Virus record (IMG/VR): IMGVR_UViG_3300042472_000140
Coordinates: 1 to 61,147 of that record
DNA from: a virus
DNA: 61,147 bases
Reading direction: 5' to 3' (one strand)
Position numbers and translations under genes: made by a program
Shown here: positions 56,446-61,147 of the stretch, piece by piece
How the letters are laid out: every line of letters begins with the position of its first letter
Numbering within the stretch: the first letter of the stretch is position 1
The notes under the pieces: model-generated
What the model was told of the DNA's origin: nothing
Databases searched by the model: none
What the model saw: only the letters and a program-made list of their open reading frames with translations

Positions 56446-56752
56446 TATACAGAATTTCAGTTGTATAACCTAACTGCTCATAAGCTAAACTAGCGTATTT
56501 ATCCACAGTATTAATATCTTGCAATTCAGTTGGTAAAATTTCTACTGTGAAATTACCTTGTTGAACATCTGTAAAGATAGGTTGATTGCTTTCATACGTT
56601 AATTTACTTGCGTATGTTGCTACTGCAATTTCTAACGTTTTACCATCTGCTCTCGCTGCAAATTCAAAACGTGCATAGACGCTATCTAGTTTCAACTCAG
56701 TACCTAAAATTGTGATACTTTTTTCTTCGTTTGCTTTTATTAAAATTGCCAT
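56429..56752 (-). CDS. Hypothetical fibre-cluster protein, 107 aa
   Basis: MAILIKANEEKSITILGTELKLDSVYARFEFAARADGKTLEIAV...; all-beta. Likely a small virion component by position; overlaps the next gene by 17 bp. Confidence 0.5.
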   Translation of the reverse strand: MAILIKANEEKSITILGTELKLDSVYARFEFAARADGKTLEIAVATYASKLTYESNQPIFTDVQQGNFTVEILPTELQDINTVDKYASLAYEQLGYTTEILYNVTAK

Positions 56753-56767
56753 AATTGTTTTTATTTT

Positions 56768-58333
56768 TTATGCTAAAATACCTAAATTTCTTAATGCCTT
56801 AACTACTTGTTTTAAAGTGTAACCGTCAATAGTATCTGTGTCTGTTAAGATAGTACCTAAGTTACTCACTAAAGTAGCTGCTGTTATTGCAGTTGTTTCT
56901 TGATAAACTTTAACTACAGCTCCGTTTTCAGTTCTAAAATGTGGTGCTGCATTTCCTGCTGTTATGTCGGCTGAATATTGTTTAAACCCGTCAATAATTG
57001 ATGCAGTTGGGGCAGTTCCGTTTGGCACATAAACAACTCCTATATCATTTGTATCTTCTGTTGGTGCTTGTAGTAATAAATTTGATTGGGAAGTAATAGA
57101 TGCTCTTTCTGCTAAAGTATTTCCTTTATTTAAAAGAAATTTAAAATAAGATTTACAAGTATTAGATAAACTATTACCGCCATTATTACCAATTGTTAAA
57201 TATGCTAAAGGATTACCTCCATAAATTCCACCCGTGTATCCAGTCGTAAACTTTAAAGTAACATCTGATTGAGAAACATCATTAAAATTATTTCCAAATC
57301 TAGTTATTATTTGATTTTGAGTGCCTCCTAAAGATAAATCCAATAAATGAGTAGGGGCATTTGTTCCTATTCCTAAATATTGACCTGAACCACCATAACA
57401 AAAATATGAAAGATATGTTGAAATTCTTGTCATTTCAGTGCTATATTTATATACTGATAATTTATAATCAGTTGCAGCCGTATTTATTTCTAATCTTTCA
57501 CTACCCGTTTTAAATTTTATTATACCTGAGCCACCAACTTCTAATAAGTTATCAGTATCCGCACTATTCCTAACCCTCAAAGCTATATCAGTTGACAATG
57601 CACCTTGCGCTCTTACGTCTAGTCTAGCTCCTAAAGTTCCTACATTACCAATACCAAAGTTACCAGTTTGAGCTTCAAATTTATATTTTTTAGTAGTTTG
57701 TAAATTTATGTAAACATTTGAACTTACTGATATTACAGATGAGCCAACTCCATCGCCTATATTTCCTTGATTATTTAACCATACTGCATTTGTTGCCGCC
57801 TCTCCATAAGAAGAGCCTAAACCATAACCACCTAAATCAAGCTCATTACCAGTTAAAGTTGAATTACTTCCGTAAATTCTAGCTGCAATAAATACAGAAG
57901 CTACACTTGATTGTGATGCAGTTACATTATCTCTAACTCTTAAAATTGGATTGCCATATTGACCATTTTGTATAGTAACAATATCATTAGCAACAAGTGT
58001 ATTTGTCCTTAAAAATAATGCGGCAGTTGGTATATTGCCATTTGCTCCTATTCCTAAACGTTTATTTGTATTATCCCAAAATAAAGATGAATCAGCTCCA
58101 AATGCACCCGCATTATTAAACTGAATTTGTCCCGTTGTTCCTGCAGGAGTTCCTCCGCTTGCAATTGGAATATTTAAAGTATCTGATATAAATGTAGCAG
58201 CTCCACTTCCCGTTGTTGTTAATGTTATTGGTGCTTGCTTCAAAGCCAACGCATCAAACACAGCGTCTGAGCTTGGAGACTGAGAAATATTCCCGTTTGT
58301 TATCGTCTGGGTTATGTTACTTCTTAAGTCCAT
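56768..58333 (-). CDS. Tail fibre protein, 521 aa
   Basis: N-terminus RSNITQTITNGNISQSPSSDAVFDALALKQ, then a collagen-like short stretch (GGTPAGTTGQIQFNNAGAFGADSSLFWDNTNKRLGIG), many beta repeats with LGIG, and C-terminal IDGFKQYSADITAGNAAPHFRTENGAVVKVY as in fibre tips. No intramolecular chaperone domain seen. Likely a receptor-binding or virion decoration fibre. Confidence 0.75.
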   Translation of the reverse strand: MDLRSNITQTITNGNISQSPSSDAVFDALALKQAPITLTTTGSGAATFISDTLNIPIASGGTPAGTTGQIQFNNAGAFGADSSLFWDNTNKRLGIGANGNIPTAALFLRTNTLVANDIVTIQNGQYGNPILRVRDNVTASQSSVASVFIAARIYGSNSTLTGNELDLGGYGLGSSYGEAATNAVWLNNQGNIGDGVGSSVISVSSNVYINLQTTKKYKFEAQTGNFGIGNVGTLGARLDVRAQGALSTDIALRVRNSADTDNLLEVGGSGIIKFKTGSERLEINTAATDYKLSVYKYSTEMTRISTYLSYFCYGGSGQYLGIGTNAPTHLLDLSLGGTQNQIITRFGNNFNDVSQSDVTLKFTTGYTGGIYGGNPLAYLTIGNNGGNSLSNTCKSYFKFLLNKGNTLAERASITSQSNLLLQAPTEDTNDIGVVYVPNGTAPTASIIDGFKQYSADITAGNAAPHFRTENGAVVKVYQETTAITAATLVSNLGTILTDTDTIDGYTLKQVVKALRNLGILA

Positions 58334-58334
58334 C

Positions 58335-58676
58335 TTACTTAGTTATTGAGATGCTTATTAAACCATCAGTAGTATTCGCTGTGTAATCTAACTTCATGAA
58401 CCTGAACGGCATGATGCTATCAAAAATTACTGGATCCGTAGCTATATCAACATCCGTAGATGCAGTCTTGTAGTTCTTATACGTTCCGTCAAATGTGTTA
58501 CACACAAGGACCGTTATTGTTGCGTCAACAGTTCCAGTTGTTGTTATGTCTACCGACCAGTCCTTCTGACTAGCTGGAAACTCGATGTACTCCGTAGTGA
58601 AGTTTGCCGTTGCGCTATAACTTGTTACTGGTGCAACTCCTACTGTAGGAATAAATAATTGTTTCTGGTTGATCAT
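58335..58676 (-). CDS. Small beta-rich virion protein, 113 aa
   Basis: MINQKQLFIPTVGVAPVTSYSATANFTTEYIEFP..., with WSVDITTTGTVDATITV and PFRFMKLDYTANTTDG; resembles small capsid- or fibre-associated beta-sandwich proteins. Four-base overlap with its upstream neighbour. Confidence 0.55.
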   Translation of the reverse strand: MINQKQLFIPTVGVAPVTSYSATANFTTEYIEFPASQKDWSVDITTTGTVDATITVLVCNTFDGTYKNYKTASTDVDIATDPVIFDSIMPFRFMKLDYTANTTDGLISISITK

Positions 58677-58861
58677 TTTTTCTTATATAATATTTTACTT
58701 ATAGGGTGCTCGTTAAGAGCCTCTTTCCGTCCCTCACAACCGCAGTCCTCAATACCTACCGCCTGGGCAGCCATCTTTACGGCATACGCAATGCCAGTTT
58801 TTTCAAGCATGAACTCAACAGTGTCACCAAGACCTTTGTGCCTCTTGACAACCTGGATCAC
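58673..58861 (-). CDS. Conserved small protein, 62 aa (GTG start)
   Basis: Starts at a GTG overlapping the previous stop (GTGA). GLGDTVEFMLEKTGIAYAVKMAAQAVGIEDCGCEGRKEALNEHPI is a well-known small Bacteroidota phage pattern with a D-C-G-C-x-x-R motif. Function unknown. Confidence 0.65.
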   Translation of the reverse strand: MIQVVKRHKGLGDTVEFMLEKTGIAYAVKMAAQAVGIEDCGCEGRKEALNEHPISKILYKKK

Positions 58862-59001
58862 TTCTTCTTACCGCCCTTACAGAACTCCATCCCACGCTTG
58901 CCATACTCCTGCATGCGCTCCTTCTTTCCTTCAGACTTTTCGTGCTTCATCTCAGCCTTCTTAGATGAGTACTTCTCGCCCGTCTTTTTTTCTCTTATCA
59001 T
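58858..59001 (-). CDS. Small Lys/Glu-rich protein, 47 aa
   Basis: MIREKKTGEKYSSKKAEMKHEKSEGKKERM then QEYGKRGMEFCKGGKKK. First gene behind a leaderless -7 box. Charged and short, in a small family next to the D-C-G-C protein. Confidence 0.6.
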   Translation of the reverse strand: MIREKKTGEKYSSKKAEMKHEKSEGKKERMQEYGKRGMEFCKGGKKK

Positions 59002-59005
59002 GATG

Positions 59006-59013
59006 CAAAGATA
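59006..59013 (-). promoter_or_regulatory. Leaderless -7 box TATCTTTG
   Basis: Exact consensus with a 4-nt gap to the ATG at 59001. Confidence 0.7.
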
Positions 59014-59026
59014 GTTAAAATATTAA

Positions 59027-59704
59027 TCAATAAGTTTTACTTAGAACAAAGTTCTGTGACTGTATAGAGTTAGCTGTTTTAGCTGATCCCCAATGAGCTG
59101 TAATAGTGAGCGTGTTAGTTATCGTTGTGTTGAACGTTGTATTAGATACCAGGGCGAAGTTCACCCCATCAAGCTGCGTGTTAGCGTTCTGATTATAAGA
59201 GTACTGACCGTTTACAAATATCTCAGCAACGCCAGCTCCACCTATCTTAGTGATAGTAAAATCTGACACTAACTCAAAGTGTTTATTAGTAGTAATCTTC
59301 ATCTGGAATACACCTAAATCTCCAATAACTATTCCGTTAGACTTAATCCTAATATGTATTGTCTCGTTATTTGCACATGACAAATGTCCGCACATCTTAA
59401 AGATAAAACTATCACCAACTTTGAACGCATTTGCTGGTACAGTGAGAGTTCCAACTCCAGTGCCTATTAGCGAGGTATCTACAATAGTATTTGTGATGTT
59501 AGTGCCTAACGCAGTCTGGGCATACAGCCCATATGATGCAGTAGGTAATATATCTGAGAATGGAACCCACGTCTGGTCTCCCCTTAAGTACGTCGTGTTG
59601 TCAGCCGTACCAGTCCCAAGGTTGAACGTTGGGATGAGATCTACCAGCGAGAACGGTATTATCTTGCCTAGTACTTTCTTTAATGGACGTGGAAAAATGC
59701 TCAT
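59027..59704 (-). CDS. Fibre-like protein, 225 aa
   Basis: N-terminal PRPLKKVLGKIIPFSLVDLIPTFNLGTGTADNTTYLRGDQTWVPF is a common fibre anchor ending in the W-x-P/V motif, then a TNF-like beta-sandwich (FKVGDSFIFKMCGHLSCANNETIHIRIKSNGIVIGD). Probably a head or tail decoration fibre. Confidence 0.68.
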   Translation of the reverse strand: MSIFPRPLKKVLGKIIPFSLVDLIPTFNLGTGTADNTTYLRGDQTWVPFSDILPTASYGLYAQTALGTNITNTIVDTSLIGTGVGTLTVPANAFKVGDSFIFKMCGHLSCANNETIHIRIKSNGIVIGDLGVFQMKITTNKHFELVSDFTITKIGGAGVAEIFVNGQYSYNQNANTQLDGVNFALVSNTTFNTTITNTLTITAHWGSAKTANSIQSQNFVLSKTY

Positions 59705-59709
59705 ATTAC

Positions 59710-59740
59710 TTGCAAAGATAGTTAAAAAACACTACATTTG
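59710..59740 (+). promoter_or_regulatory. Leaderless divergent promoter TTG-20-TACATTTG
   Basis: TTG at 59710-59712, 20-nt spacer, -7 box TACATTTG 59733-59740, only 3 nt before the winged-helix ATG at 59744. The opposite -7 box lies in the spacer, so the two promoters should compete. Confidence 0.6.
59713..59720 (-). promoter_or_regulatory. -7 box TATCTTTG for late fibre unit
   Basis: Exact consensus, 8 nt from the start codon at 59704; very short leader. Overlaps the spacer of the divergent promoter. Confidence 0.65.
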
Positions 59741-59743
59741 GGC

Positions 59744-60265
59744 ATGATTAAAATTAATGGAAAGTCAATATACACGCTAGAGCGACGAAAAAAAAAGAAG
59801 CCAGCACCAAAGTACCAAAGAGTGACACCCGACAACGACTACCTAAAGTACTACAGAGTCGTACGATACTGGGCGATGCGTCAGTACAACATAACGGGAC
59901 CTGAGCTTGACGTGCTGCTGTTCCTATACTCAGAGCGTCTGTTCAACTACTCAACCTTCGTCGAGTTCTGTAACATAATGCACTGGAACAAGTCTCGCTT
60001 CAAGACGCTTACTGACAAGGAACTGATACACGTGTGGCGTAGGTCAGGGTGGAAGGAGATAAGACTATACGAGCTAACCTACAAGGCGAAGCGAATGGTC
60101 AACTCCATCTACAAGAAACTAAACGGAGAGGAACTCATACCACTATCCCACCACAACCCAGTGATGAGCAGCAGTGGGAGCTACACCGACAAGGTGTACG
60201 CAATGGCTATAAAGAGGATGAACAAGGAGACTAAAGAACGACGGCAACATCCTGCTCCCGAATGA
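59744..60265 (+). CDS. Winged-helix DNA-binding protein, 173 aa
   Basis: ATG at 59744 preferred over an upstream TTG in the promoter. After a basic N-terminus (LERRKKKKPAPKY) comes YWAMRQYNITGPELDVLLFLYSERLFNYSTFVEFCNIMHWNKSRFKTLTDKELIHVWRR, a MarR-like winged helix, then an ELTYKAKRMVNSIYKKLNGEELIP dimerisation helix. A conserved family in Bacteroidota podoviruses. Lone plus-strand gene between early and late leftward units, a natural candidate for the late regulator (inference). Confidence 0.75.
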   Translation: MIKINGKSIYTLERRKKKKPAPKYQRVTPDNDYLKYYRVVRYWAMRQYNITGPELDVLLFLYSERLFNYSTFVEFCNIMHWNKSRFKTLTDKELIHVWRRSGWKEIRLYELTYKAKRMVNSIYKKLNGEELIPLSHHNPVMSSSGSYTDKVYAMAIKRMNKETKERRQHPAPE

Positions 60266-60491
60266 TTCGGTAGGTCTTGTCGTCGATTGTTATGTGGTGA
60301 CCCTGAGCCTTGTCGAACATTATGTTGACACCAACGACAACATACTTGACCTCTGGACCGACGTGTATAACCAAGCCCTCGTGGTAGCGCATCTTGGATG
60401 CGTTGTCAGCTGTTGTTATCAAACCAGTCATGGACTCCTTGTGGTCCACGACTGATTCTTCAATTATAATGTAGTTACTTAGAACCCTCAT
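60231..60491 (-). CDS. groES: Co-chaperonin GroES
   Basis: 86 residues, slightly shorter than bacterial GroES (about 97). The fold-specific pattern is visible: an N-terminal MRVLSNYIIIEE strand, a mobile-loop region (HKESMTGLITTAD), a GLVIHVGP strand, VVGVNIMFDKAQGHHITIDDKTYRIIREQDV, and a terminal hydrophobic VAVVL. It begins inside the groEL 3' end. Its 3' end overlaps the convergent winged-helix gene by 35 bp. It would cap the phage GroEL or the host chaperonin. Confidence 0.9.
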   Translation of the reverse strand: MRVLSNYIIIEESVVDHKESMTGLITTADNASKMRYHEGLVIHVGPEVKYVVVGVNIMFDKAQGHHITIDDKTYRIIREQDVAVVL

Positions 60492-61147
60492 CGTCTCGAA
60501 TGTTTGTTATTATTGCGTTAGTACTTAGTATCGTTGTTGCTACAGACACTGCGTTCTTTAGCGCAGACCGAGTAACCTTCGTAGGGTCAATAACTCCCAT
60601 CTTCATCATGTCTCCGAACTTGTCGTTCTTCACGTCGTACCCGTAGTACCTAGACTTGTTGTTACATATCTCCACACCGATCTCGATGTGGTTCTTGCCA
60701 GCGTTCTTAAGGATCCGTCTGAACGGCTCCTCGATGGCGTACAGCATTATGTCTGCCGCCTTGTCATAAGACTCGGACTTGCCTAGCTCTATTACAGAGC
60801 CAGCCCTCAGTAAAGCCATGCCTCCTCCAGGAAGTACGCCCTCCTCGATGGCAGCCTTTACAGCCAACACAGCGTCGTCCGTTCTATCTTTTAATTCCTT
60901 CTGCTCGATGTCAGAGTTAGCACCGACGTAGATTACGCCCACGCCTCCAGAGATGTTGGCTAGACGCTCTTTAGTGAACTCGATGTCCTCTTGGTCAATC
61001 TTGAGGTCTAAACTATCTGTGAGGGCTTTAAAATGCGTGTCAAGGTTCTCGTTAACTTCTTCTGACGGTATGATGATCGTCTTTGACTGTCCTACGATCA
61101 CCTTTGACGCACGTCCCAACCCAGCAAAGTCCACGTTGGCAACGTTG
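60475..61147 (-). CDS. groEL: Chaperonin GroEL, C-terminal part
   Basis: C-terminal part of the groEL that starts at 1038; bases 61021-61147 duplicate 1-127. The second equatorial region is visible: NISGGVGVIYVGA, then TDDAVLAVKAAIEEG with the expected Asp (D398 equivalent), then VLPGGGMALLRAG. The protein ends in IRDDEGSK and lacks the Gly-Gly-Met tail common in bacterial GroEL. The stop overlaps the groES start by 17 bp, so the two are translationally linked in the order groEL-groES, opposite to the usual bacterial operon. Confidence 0.95.
   Translation of the reverse strand, partial: NVANVDFAGLGRASKVIVGQSKTIIIPSEEVNENLDTHFKALTDSLDLKIDQEDIEFTKERLANISGGVGVIYVGANSDIEQKELKDRTDDAVLAVKAAIEEGVLPGGGMALLRAGSVIELGKSESYDKAADIMLYAIEEPFRRILKNAGKNHIEIGVEICNNKSRYYGYDVKNDKFGDMMKMGVIDPTKVTRSALKNAVSVATTILSTNAIITNIRDDEGSK
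61021..61147. repeat. Terminal direct repeat, right copy (circular closure)
   Basis: Exact copy of bases 1-127. Collapsing the two copies joins the two halves of groEL without a frameshift. Confidence 0.95.

Noticed and set aside
1-61147. CRISPR array, phage integrase, lysogeny repressor
   Set aside because: No regularly spaced 25-40 nt repeats, no tyrosine or serine recombinase motifs, and no clear CI-like repressor were seen; the phage is probably virulent.
61021-61147. True physical direct terminal repeat
   Set aside because: The repeat lies in the middle of groEL and has a length equal to a common assembler k-mer, so circular closure is the simpler reading.

Overview
The window is a complete, circularly closed genome of a tailed phage of Bacteroidota, most likely a flavobacterial podovirus of about 61,020 bp. 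The first 127 bases are repeated exactly as the last 127, so the linear record is one turn of a circle cut inside a groEL gene. Host evidence: Bacteroidota -7 boxes (TAnnTTTG) stand before most transcription units, Shine-Dalgarno sequences are absent, leaders are AT-rich, and a tail protein carries a BACON-like domain. The terminase, portal, capsid and ring/tail proteins resemble crAss-like phages in size and order, but the genome is much smaller than those of typical crAss-like phages.

Layout. (1) 4734 down through 1 and on to 60231, minus strand: HNH endonuclease, small basic proteins, a secreted protein, four small conserved phage proteins, then groEL followed by groES. (2) 4740-6041: a gene-free stretch with a 41-nt alternating purine-pyrimidine tract, operator-like direct repeats, a Bacteroidota promoter, and a candidate structured RNA of about 580 nt ending in a hammerhead ribozyme. 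(3) 6042-23603, plus strand: many small early genes in ATGA-overlap chains, a second hammerhead ribozyme at 7277-7334, two tRNA-like genes with enlarged anticodon loops, three integron-like gene cassettes (one an RNA ligase), a membrane-anchored glucosaminidase, then replication and recombination genes (PD-(D/E)XK nuclease, DUF3127 SSB-like protein, VirE_N/SF3 primase-helicase, SF2 helicase, VRR-NUC nuclease, metallophosphoesterase). No DNA or RNA polymerase is seen. (4) 59704 down to 23654, minus strand: late genes in the order fibres, lysis (holin, unimolecular spanin, GH108 endolysin), small terminase candidate, TerL, portal, scaffold, major capsid, ring/tail proteins, GNAT and 2OG-Fe oxygenase, ejection proteins, and a 2,900-residue polyvalent protein. 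A lone plus-strand winged-helix gene (59744-60265) is divergent from the late genes.

The most unusual material is RNA-centred: two complete hammerhead ribozymes bracketing the first early genes, a long nested-helix RNA upstream of them, tRNA-like genes with 13- and 51-nt anticodon loops, and an RNA ligase on an integron-like cassette. Two homologous iteron-hairpin modules (about 2255-2594 and 9337-9632) and an over-represented 11-mer (ATGATTGTGAA, eight exact copies) look like cis-acting signals.
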